IMG/VR virus record: IMGVR_UViG_3300027760_001108
Span: 1 to 21,983 of that record
Strand: one strand, 5' to 3'
Source of the DNA: a virus
Length of the DNA stretch: 21,983 bases
Position 1 is the first letter of the stretch; every line of letters starts with the position of its first letter. The position numbers and the translations under genes were made by a program. Below are positions 14,617 to 21,043 of the stretch, one piece after another. Below the pieces are notes generated by a model, which saw only the letters and a list, made by a program, of their open reading frames with translations, ran no database searches and had not been told where the DNA came from.

Positions 14617-15735
14617 ATGAGTAAAGATCTTAATAAAATATTCGCGTCGCTAGACAAGCTTAATAGCGAGGCATCAATGTTAAATGAAAATGCACTTAGT
14701 AAAGTTGATGAGTGGTTTGATACTGGATGTTACGCTCTTAACGCTATTCTCGGCGGTAGTTGTCGTAGTGGTGGCGTACCTAAGGGAAGAATAACCGGTT
14801 TTTCAGGACCTAGCCAGACAGGCAAGACATTTATTGTAAATAAAATTCTCGCTACTGCTCAGAAGAAAGGTCTTACTCCAGTTATATTTGATACTGAAAT
14901 CGCTATTGACGAAAACAGTACAAAAGGAGTCGGGTTAGACCCAGAAGGTACAAAATATGTACCGGTAGATACTATTGATCAATGTCGTAATCAAATTAGT
15001 GCCTTTCTTGATAGCGTAATCGAAAATAACGCAAGAGGTAAGTTTATTATTAGTATTGATAGTCTCGGTAACCTCGCCTCACAGAAAGAGCTCGATGACG
15101 TGGCTAAAGACAAATCCGCATCAGATATGGGCCTTCGTGCAAAGTCTTTGAAGAGTATGTTCCGTACATTAACATTTAAAGCTGCTAAAGCTGGTGTTAC
15201 GATTCTATTTACAAATCATACTTACGAAGACCCTGCTTCGATGTTTCCAAGTCTTGTAAAAAATCAGGCTGGAGGCTCAGGCCCGGTGTATATGGCTAGT
15301 ATTCTTGTACAGCTTGCCAAGCGTCATGAGAAGGAAGGTGAAGGTGATTCTATGGATGCTGATGATAAGAAGCTAGCAGAAGCTAATAAGTATAGCGGTA
15401 CAACGCTCCGTGCGCTAACTGTAAAAAATCGCTTCCTTCCACCGTTTTTAGAGACAGAAATGTATCTTTCTTTCAAGACTGGTCTTAACAAGTATAGTGG
15501 TTTGCTTGGTATGGCGACTGCAAGAGGTATCGTTGAACAAAATGGGGCTACGTATACCGTCGGTATTACTAGCGGTAAGTATAAGAAAGGTGATAAACTG
15601 GGTTATGCAAAGACTTTTGCAAAAGACCCCGCTTTCTACGAGGAGTTTATTATTCCAGAACTCGACAAGCGCTTAACAGAGGAATACAAATACAATATAA
15701 ATGAAGCGCCAAGCGAAGAAGAGCCCATCACGTAA
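14617..15735 (+). CDS. uvsX: UvsX recombinase (RecA-like)
   Basis: UvsX forms filaments on single-stranded DNA and catalyses strand exchange for repair and recombination-dependent replication. The 372 residues (T4: 391) show Walker A GPSQTGKT (64-71), the catalytic region FDTEIAIDE (91-99), Walker B KFIISIDSL (142-150), SQKELDD and TILFTNHTYEDP as the RecA-type allosteric region. DNA-binding loop 2 lies around KNQAGGSGP. The C-terminus is acidic (EAPSEEEPIT), as in T4 UvsX and RecA. The last 35 bases overlap the start of queC in another frame, so queC is co-transcribed with a core recombination gene. Confidence 0.97.
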   Translation: MSKDLNKIFASLDKLNSEASMLNENALSKVDEWFDTGCYALNAILGGSCRSGGVPKGRITGFSGPSQTGKTFIVNKILATAQKKGLTPVIFDTEIAIDENSTKGVGLDPEGTKYVPVDTIDQCRNQISAFLDSVIENNARGKFIISIDSLGNLASQKELDDVAKDKSASDMGLRAKSLKSMFRTLTFKAAKAGVTILFTNHTYEDPASMFPSLVKNQAGGSGPVYMASILVQLAKRHEKEGEGDSMDADDKKLAEANKYSGTTLRALTVKNRFLPPFLETEMYLSFKTGLNKYSGLLGMATARGIVEQNGATYTVGITSGKYKKGDKLGYAKTFAKDPAFYEEFIIPELDKRLTEEYKYNINEAPSEEEPIT

Positions 15736-16450
15736 AGCAGTTGTTCCTATTTCCGGCGGAATGGACAGTTCTGTGCTGTTACATTTAGCTGCAAGCGAGT
15801 ATGATAAAGTAATTACGGTTAACTATGACTATGGGCAGAAGCACCGTGATAAAGAAATAAACTGTGCGTCATTTCAGATCGAATCGGTTGATATGCCAGT
15901 CGATAGTTTACACATAAAATTACCGTTTTTTAAAGATATATGTCAAGTTTCTTCACTTCTTAATAACAAGGTTGCAGTAGCTAAGGCCAAGGATGTAATG
16001 GGCGATCCGCAGACGGTAAACTATGTTCCCTATAGGAACTTAATGCTGCTTAGTATTTCACTTGCAATAGCAGAAAACTACGGGGCTAGCACTGTTTTTC
16101 ATGGAGCTGCACAGGCCGATAGCGTTGCAGGGTTCTGGGATGGTAGTGAAGAATTTTTGGAGCAAATTAATAATGTATCAGCTTTGAACCGTAGAAATAA
16201 AATTACAGTACAAGCGCCGTTAATCGATAAATCTAAAGAGGAAATTATTAAACTGGGTATAAAACTTGGGGTAGATTTTAGCCAGACTTGGACTTGTTAT
16301 GAGGGAGAAGAGCAAGCTTGCGGTGAATGCACTGCGTGCTCTTTGAGAATAAAAGGCTTCATGGATGCAAGGTACATAGACCCTTTAAACTATAAGATTT
16401 CGTTACCTTGGGAAAAATATCACTGCAAAGTGATCAACAAACAACAGTAA
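15701..16450 (+). CDS. queC: QueC, 7-cyano-7-deazaguanine (preQ0) synthase
   Basis: QueC converts 7-carboxy-7-deazaguanine to preQ0 with ATP and ammonia. The 249-residue protein has the PP-loop SGGMDSS (18-24), the YDYGQKHRDKE region, VPYRN (109-113) and a C-terminal zinc site formed by C199, C207, C210 and C213 (CYEGEEQACGECTAC). The family Cys after GY.D is replaced by Gly (GFWDGSEEF). In phages QueC usually feeds 7-deazaguanine modification of DNA, or host queuosine tRNA modification. No FolE, QueD, QueE or DpdA lies in this window, so the pathway must be completed elsewhere or by the host. The start lies 35 bases inside uvsX; the 3' end overlaps the convergent adhesin gene by 17 bases. 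Confidence 0.95.
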   Translation: MKRQAKKSPSRKAVVPISGGMDSSVLLHLAASEYDKVITVNYDYGQKHRDKEINCASFQIESVDMPVDSLHIKLPFFKDICQVSSLLNNKVAVAKAKDVMGDPQTVNYVPYRNLMLLSISLAIAENYGASTVFHGAAQADSVAGFWDGSEEFLEQINNVSALNRRNKITVQAPLIDKSKEEIIKLGIKLGVDFSQTWTCYEGEEQACGECTACSLRIKGFMDARYIDPLNYKISLPWEKYHCKVINKQQ

Positions 16451-17186
16451 GAGTTCCTTCAAAACCATCAAAAAGTACCCCTGCTGGTGGATATACTGCT
16501 ACCCATTGAAATTGTGAAACAGATTTTATGTTAGTCCTAAATATACCTGCATATTCCACACCTACGTCATCATTGTTATCTCTTGTTGTCATACTCACTG
16601 CATAATTGGCATGAGGCATGTTTGTAGTAAATGTTGCTGTCCAGTTACCGGTACTATTTCTTAACACACTTGAAACATTGCCGCTTGCTTTTATAAACCT
16701 AGGTGTATTATTTAAATTTGTAGCACCAGTACTATCCCTTTGTGGATCAAAACAAACCCATGCTCTTACACCAAAAAAAGGTATACCGTTATTATTAATA
16801 TTACCATTTACATTATGCGCGCTTAAATTTGCATCATATGACCATACAATATTACCACCTAAGCCAGCATCATTAAGTTGTCTCAAGGTTATGCTAGACT
16901 TAACTCCAGGTGAATTATTATTATTATTGATAACTAGATTCCATTTTCTATAATTAGGAACCCCGTTCAACTGTTCCCATATTTGCTCATATGATTCACC
17001 GGTAGTTGCCAAATGCAATTGTCTGATGGGATTTGTAGTACCAATACCTAGGCGACTAGCTAGTTCAAAATTTTGAAATATGGCACTCACTGGTGTTGCA
17101 AGTGTATTGTTCCCCGTGCTGTATGGCAGCAAATGACCTGGAGAAGGGTTAGCCTGTGTTAATTGAGATATTGTTGTATCAGCCAT
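16434..17186 (-). CDS. Tail-fibre/adhesin-type structural protein
   Basis: This 250-residue protein begins MADTTISQLTQA and shares its N-terminal module, including PVSAI near residue 35, with the gene directly upstream; that module probably anchors both to the virion. LGIGTTNPIRQLHL (about 46-59) is a motif common in phage fibre proteins. The C-terminal part contains FGVRAWVCFDP, FIKASGNVSSVLRNSTGNWTATF and HANYAVSMTTRDN, a beta-rich pattern repeatedly found in structural proteins of marine T4-like phages. No chaperone or peptidase domain is present. It starts by TAATG overlap (1 base) with the upstream adhesin gene, so the two are co-translated. The receptor is unknown. Confidence 0.8.
   Translation of the reverse strand: MADTTISQLTQANPSPGHLLPYSTGNNTLATPVSAIFQNFELASRLGIGTTNPIRQLHLATTGESYEQIWEQLNGVPNYRKWNLVINNNNNSPGVKSSITLRQLNDAGLGGNIVWSYDANLSAHNVNGNINNNGIPFFGVRAWVCFDPQRDSTGATNLNNTPRFIKASGNVSSVLRNSTGNWTATFTTNMPHANYAVSMTTRDNNDDVGVEYAGIFRTNIKSVSQFQWVAVYPPAGVLFDGFEGTLTVVC
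17166..17186 (-). repeat. 21-base direct repeat, copy 1, at the adhesin gene start
   Basis: The first 21 coding bases of the gene at 17186 are identical to those of the gene at 18346 (copy at 18326-18346) and encode MADTTIS. Perfect identity, including third-codon positions, in otherwise diverged paralogs suggests recent duplication, or recombination maintaining the module. Confidence 0.85.
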
Positions 17187-18346
17187 TATATTTGATATCT
17201 GACAACAACAATGCCAGACCCCCCATTACCGCCTAAACCAGTAGTTGCTGCTCCCGTAGACGACCCGCCGCCACCTCCTCCACCTGTATTTGATGTACCG
17301 CTTAATCCTGGACCTGCTTCTTTATTTCCTCCTGCTCCGCCGCCACATGTAGCTGTACCTGGATTGGAACCAATGTTAGCACCATAACTACCACCTCCAC
17401 CCCCACCTGCATAACACGCGAGCGTACCGGTAATGTCAAAAGATACACCGGGACCACCATCGCCTGTCGCCGCTGCCCCGCTTTGTGTTGTAACGCCTAC
17501 ACCACCAGCTCCTCCTCCACCCCCTCCTGTACGCGCGCCAGTACTTGTTAAATTAGAACTACCTCTACCACCGTTGTTAGCATAAGCAGTAAACCCGGCA
17601 TATGATTGTTGTGATGACGTTCCAAAACTCGTTCCCGCTGCGGACCCACCGCCAGATCCACCATTCTTCCCTGCTTGTGATGAAACACCTCCCCCACCGC
17701 CACCGCCACCGGAGGCAGTATATGTTGAAAAAGATGTACTATTTCCGTTATTTCCAGAAATTATTGAGCTATTACCACCGCTTCCGCCAGAACCTATAAC
17801 AACAGGAAATGCACCGGGTGTTATGCTGAAATTAGCTGCATACAATAAACTACCCGCTCCTGCTCCTGCAGCTCCATAAGACGACGCTCCTGCATAACCA
17901 CCACCACCGCCTCCACCTATAATTAAAATATCTGCTACTGCTAAACCAAAAGTTGACTCAACATTAAAAGAGTCTGTACCTATATTTGTAAAAGTATGAA
18001 CTTTAAATAATTTACCTCCTGACATGTAAGTGTAGGTTGTACCGCCTGTTGCGGTTATACTGTAGGACGGGCTAGTTCCAGTTTGAGGTCTTACCCAACC
18101 CTGCGAGGTATAATATTCCACTGCATCAGCATTAGAGTTGTATCTCATACTGCCCAATGCTGTTGATACTCTTTGCGCTGTCGTCCCTGTTGGAAGCTGA
18201 AATGCATCTGTACCCATGCTACCTGAAGCCGTAACAATTGCGCTTACAGGAATACCATAAGTAACCCCTGCAATAGTAATAGGTATTATAGCTCCTGTAT
18301 TAGTAGTTATTGCGCGCGCTAAATCAGATATTGTTGTATCAGCCAT
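17186..18346 (-). CDS. Glycine-rich receptor-binding/tail-fibre-type protein
   Basis: The 386 residues fall into a conserved N-terminal module (MADTTISDLARA ... PVSAI, 1-38), a short beta region with SALGSMRYNSNADAVEYYTSQGW (about 62-84), and a long glycine-rich domain from about 140 to the end. The last contains repeated poly-Gly blocks (LIIGGGGGGG, GGGGGGSYG) and ends SGIVVVRYQI. Similar glycine-rich domains with poly-Gly sandwiches occur in receptor-binding adhesins of T4-like phages (gp38 of T2/S16 type) and in marine phage tail proteins. The domain is locally much more GC-rich because of GGN codons. Host attachment is the likely role, inferred from composition and context. Confidence 0.82.
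   Translation of the reverse strand: MADTTISDLARAITTNTGAIIPITIAGVTYGIPVSAIVTASGSMGTDAFQLPTGTTAQRVSTALGSMRYNSNADAVEYYTSQGWVRPQTGTSPSYSITATGGTTYTYMSGGKLFKVHTFTNIGTDSFNVESTFGLAVADILIIGGGGGGGYAGASSYGAAGAGAGSLLYAANFSITPGAFPVVIGSGGSGGNSSIISGNNGNSTSFSTYTASGGGGGGGGVSSQAGKNGGSGGGSAAGTSFGTSSQQSYAGFTAYANNGGRGSSNLTSTGARTGGGGGGAGGVGVTTQSGAAATGDGGPGVSFDITGTLACYAGGGGGGSYGANIGSNPGTATCGGGAGGNKEAGPGLSGTSNTGGGGGGGSSTGAATTGLGGNGGSGIVVVRYQI
18326..18346 (-). repeat. 21-base direct repeat, copy 2, at the adhesin gene start
   Basis: This is identical over 21 bases to 17166-17186 and encodes the shared MADTTIS start of the two adhesin-type proteins, spaced 1160 bases apart on the same strand. Confidence 0.85.
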
Positions 18347-18356
18347 AGATATACAA

Positions 18357-18366
18357 TATTATTTAA
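18357..18366 (-). promoter_or_regulatory. TTAAATAATA element upstream of the adhesin operon
   Basis: This minus-strand 10-mer lies 10 bases before the ATG at 18346, in the 32-base gap after glf. The identical 10-mer lies 12 bases before the ATG of the minus-strand gene at 5000. Both contain the TAAATA core of late promoters but differ from TATAAATA at two positions, so it may be a divergent late promoter or chance. Confidence 0.25.
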
Positions 18367-18378
18367 TGTTTTTTTAGT

Positions 18379-19362
18379 TTAAAATAAAACTTTTTGCATA
18401 GCTTGTTTTACAGCCATCCACATATCTAGATACTTATAGGTAGCTAGACGTCCTAAGAATATGACGTCACGCTCTTTTTGTGCTAATTCACTGTATTTCT
18501 TGTAAATCTCTACACCCTCACCGAACGGCATAGGGTAAAAAGGTATATTATTTTCTGTATGGTCAATTGAATATTCTTTAGTTATAATTGTTGGACCCTT
18601 ATGATCTTTAGTAAAATAACTATGATCGTAAACACGGGTATAAGGTATATCAGCTCTATTTTGATTAATAAGAAAAGTATTCATTTTTTCATAGCTCATT
18701 GTATGTTCAAACCTAAGAGACCTATACGGTAAGCTACCGTAACAGAAATTAAAATATTCATCAATTTTACCGGTGTATACAGTTAAATCACATTTGGTAG
18801 ACTTCCAATCCGTATTATTAGTATTAACATTGACATGAATACCGGTAAGCATGTTTTCAAACATTTTCGTATAACCGTGTAGTGGTACACATTGATATTT
18901 CTGTCCTTCAAACCATGTAGGGTTTTCTTTATCTGCTACTTTTGGTATTCTGCTCAAAATACTATTAGATATTTTTTCTAATGGCATTCCCCATTGTTTT
19001 TCAGAGTATCCTCTAAAAATATACTTTAAAATTTCTTCTTGTGAAAGCTCTCTTCCTAGCTCTCTTACTGTAGTCTTACTGTAAGGAAGCGATATTAAAC
19101 CAAGCTCTGTATTACCTTTTGGCCTAAGTTCAAAAGGATACCAGTCAGTATAACGACTTAAAAAAGAAAATACTTCCTCATCATCAGTATGAAATGAATG
19201 AGGACCGTAACTATGTACAAGAGTACCTGCCAGGTTAGTATCATGACAGTTACCGCCGATGTGATTTCTCGATTCAAATATCTCTACATTATGGCCTTTT
19301 TCTTTTAGTAATACTGCAGCTGTAATACCAGAGATACCACTTCCAATAATGTTAACTTTCAC
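18379..19362 (-). CDS. glf: UDP-galactopyranose mutase
   Basis: This flavoenzyme interconverts UDP-galactopyranose and UDP-galactofuranose, the donor for galactofuranose-containing glycans. The 327 residues begin with the FAD-binding GSGISG (7-12), FESRNHIGGNCHD and GPHSFHTDDEEVF. They continue with the family hallmark FRGYSEKQWG (near 135-144), the arginine-containing PYRSLRFEHT, PYTRVYDHSYF, and the C-terminal FAD site GRLATYKYLDM. It is somewhat shorter than typical bacterial Glf (about 360-390), but the N- and C-terminal motifs are intact. The start is GTG at 19360-19362 without a Shine-Dalgarno. It lies next to adhesins, with two glycosyltransferases elsewhere in the window. Its product could decorate the virion or remodel host surface glycan. 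Confidence 0.93.
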   Translation of the reverse strand: MKVNIIGSGISGITAAVLLKEKGHNVEIFESRNHIGGNCHDTNLAGTLVHSYGPHSFHTDDEEVFSFLSRYTDWYPFELRPKGNTELGLISLPYSKTTVRELGRELSQEEILKYIFRGYSEKQWGMPLEKISNSILSRIPKVADKENPTWFEGQKYQCVPLHGYTKMFENMLTGIHVNVNTNNTDWKSTKCDLTVYTGKIDEYFNFCYGSLPYRSLRFEHTMSYEKMNTFLINQNRADIPYTRVYDHSYFTKDHKGPTIITKEYSIDHTENNIPFYPMPFGEGVEIYKKYSELAQKERDVIFLGRLATYKYLDMWMAVKQAMQKVLF

Positions 19363-19401
19363 TTATTTACTTATTAACCAAGATATTAAAACAACAGTTA
19401 A

Positions 19402-20310
19402 TTAATCACCGTAACTAAACCCGCCCGCGTCATAGCCGCGACGATTGTCAATAGCACCCATCGATCTCAATTCACTAGTAGCGGCATCATCTTCTGGATA
19501 TTCTTCTACAGTTTCAACTTCACCCGAGCCCTCACCTTCTTTCTTCTCTGAAGAAGGTACATAGCTATTTTTAAATTTTAATGAATCGATAAAGTCTTGT
19601 ACAACCTCTTTATCACTTGCCATTTTTTGATCATATGCACGTGTAATAGCTTCAATTACTTCATTCCTTAATTCAGGTGAATCATAAATGTCACCTTCTT
19701 CAACATTTATTTCATCTGGAAGTTCGACAAAAATAGGCTGCCATTCTTTAATAAATCGAGCATTAGAATTTTTTACAAATGAATTAGCTGCAGCGGGCGT
19801 TTCAGGTGAAGGTGATGTTCCTGGAGTACCCGGAGCTACAACAGCTTTACCTTGTATACCCGCATCTACCGCTTGCTTGACTTGACGCGGGCTAGCAGCT
19901 GTACCACCTTCTGCATCTACTCTAACTACATTTAAAAGATTATCGACTACGCGAGCTGTATACTTAGCAAGCGTACCACCTATCTTGAGTTCATTTTTAA
20001 TTAAATTCTCTAATTCTGTTCTAAATTTCATCTTTGATCCCGGGTAATATAGATCATATTCTTTACCATCTACAACGTGCTTTGCAGGTTTAAATAGCTT
20101 GGTTTTAATAGCTTGTAAAACTCTGTTAGCTATTTCAGTCTTTGTTTTACCCTCTTTTGCGGCTACTTGACCAATTCCATAACCTTTACCTGGTGCTGAT
20201 TCTACATCGCTTGAATAGCCTAAATCACCCATTCCATAGATAGGAGCTTCTGAAATAACTTGTTTTTTAGCGTTATATGCTTCAAATATTAACTTACAGT
20301 CCTTATTCAT
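19402..20310 (-). CDS. Hypothetical protein with two possible gp21-type sites at the N-terminus
   Basis: This 302-residue protein is not recognised. From the ATG at 20310 it starts MNKDCKLIFE|AYNAKKQVISE|APIYG, containing two perfect (L/I)-x-E|A sites like those cut in T4 head maturation. A globular part follows (about 40-145, with TELENLIKNELKIGGTLAKYTARVVDNLLNVV, possibly DNA-binding-like helices), then a Pro/Ala linker (about 160-175), a second domain and an acidic tail. A candidate late box AATAAATA lies 7 bases before this ATG. An upstream in-frame ATG at 20370 would add 20 residues but would overlap the divergent amidotransferase start and lose the promoter placement. A role as packaged head protein is inferred. 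Confidence 0.75.
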   Translation of the reverse strand: MNKDCKLIFEAYNAKKQVISEAPIYGMGDLGYSSDVESAPGKGYGIGQVAAKEGKTKTEIANRVLQAIKTKLFKPAKHVVDGKEYDLYYPGSKMKFRTELENLIKNELKIGGTLAKYTARVVDNLLNVVRVDAEGGTAASPRQVKQAVDAGIQGKAVVAPGTPGTSPSPETPAAANSFVKNSNARFIKEWQPIFVELPDEINVEEGDIYDSPELRNEVIEAITRAYDQKMASDKEVVQDFIDSLKFKNSYVPSSEKKEGEGSGEVETVEEYPEDDAATSELRSMGAIDNRRGYDAGGFSYGD

Positions 20311-20311
20311 C

Positions 20312-20339
20312 TTGAAATATTTATTCTTTGAATTATAAT
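20312..20339 (+). promoter_or_regulatory. Near-consensus sigma-70 promoter for the amidotransferase-GT-41 unit
   Basis: TTGAAA (20312-20317) and a perfect TATAAT (20334-20339) are separated by 16 bases, the best host-type promoter I find in the window. Predicted initiation near 20346 gives a very short leader that still contains GGAGG. It would drive the amidotransferase, the glycosyltransferase and possibly gene 41 early in infection. A minus-strand late box lies inside its spacer. Confidence 0.6.
20318..20325 (-). promoter_or_regulatory. Candidate late promoter box AATAAATA, divergent from the early promoter
   Basis: This minus-strand AATAAATA lies 7 bases before the ATG at 20310 and sits entirely within the spacer between the -35 and -10 of the plus-strand promoter. 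It is one mismatch from T4 TATAAATA. Early and late transcription from this site should exclude each other. Confidence 0.45.
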
Positions 20340-20344
20340 AATTT

Positions 20345-20350
20345 AGGAGG
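20345..20350 (+). promoter_or_regulatory. Perfect Shine-Dalgarno AGGAGG that fixes an ATT start
   Basis: AGGAGG ends 9 bases before the ATT at 20360. Most other genes of the window lack such a site. Upstream in frame there is a TAG at 20354-20356, then CAT, ATT, TGC. A strong Shine-Dalgarno is what a non-AUG start would need. Confidence 0.7.
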
Positions 20351-20359
20351 TTATAGCAT

Positions 20360-21043
20360 ATTTGCGGCATATTCGGCGCTAAAGAATTTACAAACTACGT
20401 AAATCTTTATAAGAGTAACAAGAAAAGGGGTACTTTTTCTTATGGTGGACTATTGATTGGTAATCAAATACACGCTATTCTGAAGAGTCCGGGTATAGCT
20501 CAACTTAGTAAGAAGCTTATAATTGAGTACGGTAAAAAGAGAAGACATATTACAGATTTTAATTATTTTTTAGGACACACTCAAGCACCTACCTCTGCAA
20601 AGAGATCGTTCTCGGCAGCTACCTCTCACCCCTTTCAATATAAAAATTGGATTATTGCACATAATGGTGTGTTAACTAACGATAAGCAGCTTAAAGCTAA
20701 TATAAAGGATAAAAAGGCTTATAATGTAGTAGACTCTTCTGTTATTGCGCCGCTAATAGAGCTTCATTATAAAAACTCGGGTGATGAAGTCACAGCAATA
20801 TGTAAAGCACTCTCACTATTACAAGGTACGTTTGGGCTATGGATATACAATCAAAAAACAGCTAATATATATCTTGCAAGGTCTGGTAGTACCTTATACT
20901 GTAACTTTCTTAATAACGAATTCTCTTCACTACCTGAAGATGAGTTCGTTCCTCTAGAAGAAGGTTTATTATATCTCCTAACAAAAGAAGGTGTAACATG
21001 TGTTGGTAAATTTACACCAAATTCGCCGTTCTTTACATCATGA
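20360..21043 (+). CDS. Class II glutamine amidotransferase, stand-alone, apparent ATT start
   Basis: Class II (N-terminal nucleophile) amidotransferases release ammonia from glutamine using an N-terminal Cys. From the ATT at 20360 the protein is 227 residues starting M-C-G-I-F-G, placing the catalytic Cys directly after the initiator as in GlmS, PurF and AsnB. GHTQAPT (72-78) corresponds to GlmS GHTRWAT, HPF and AHNGVLTN (101-108) to the oxyanion Asn-Gly, and VVDSSVIA (D125) to the GlmS Asp near 123. GlmS Arg73, which holds the glutamine carboxylate, is replaced by Gln. It lacks a synthase or SIS domain, so a partner must use the ammonia. A TTG at 20453 would remove the Cys. Candidates for the partner are QueC (deoxyarchaeosine) or a sugar enzyme. 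The stop overlaps the next start by 4 bases. Confidence 0.88.
   Translation: MCGIFGAKEFTNYVNLYKSNKKRGTFSYGGLLIGNQIHAILKSPGIAQLSKKLIIEYGKKRRHITDFNYFLGHTQAPTSAKRSFSAATSHPFQYKNWIIAHNGVLTNDKQLKANIKDKKAYNVVDSSVIAPLIELHYKNSGDEVTAICKALSLLQGTFGLWIYNQKTANIYLARSGSTLYCNFLNNEFSSLPEDEFVPLEEGLLYLLTKEGVTCVGKFTPNSPFFTS

Noticed and set aside
17200-17930. Repetitive CCACC/GCC-rich tract as a CRISPR or satellite repeat
   Set aside because: It is the complement of Gly codons in a continuous reading frame, with no regular unit or spacer length.
19402-20370. ATG at 20370 as the start of the minus-strand hypothetical
   Set aside because: It lacks a ribosome binding site, overlaps the amidotransferase start, and puts the late box inside the gene; the ATG at 20310 has the leader and the promoter placement.
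20453-21043. TTG at 20453 as the start of the amidotransferase
   Set aside because: It would remove the catalytic N-terminal Cys and the CGIFG motif that are clearly encoded in frame upstream.
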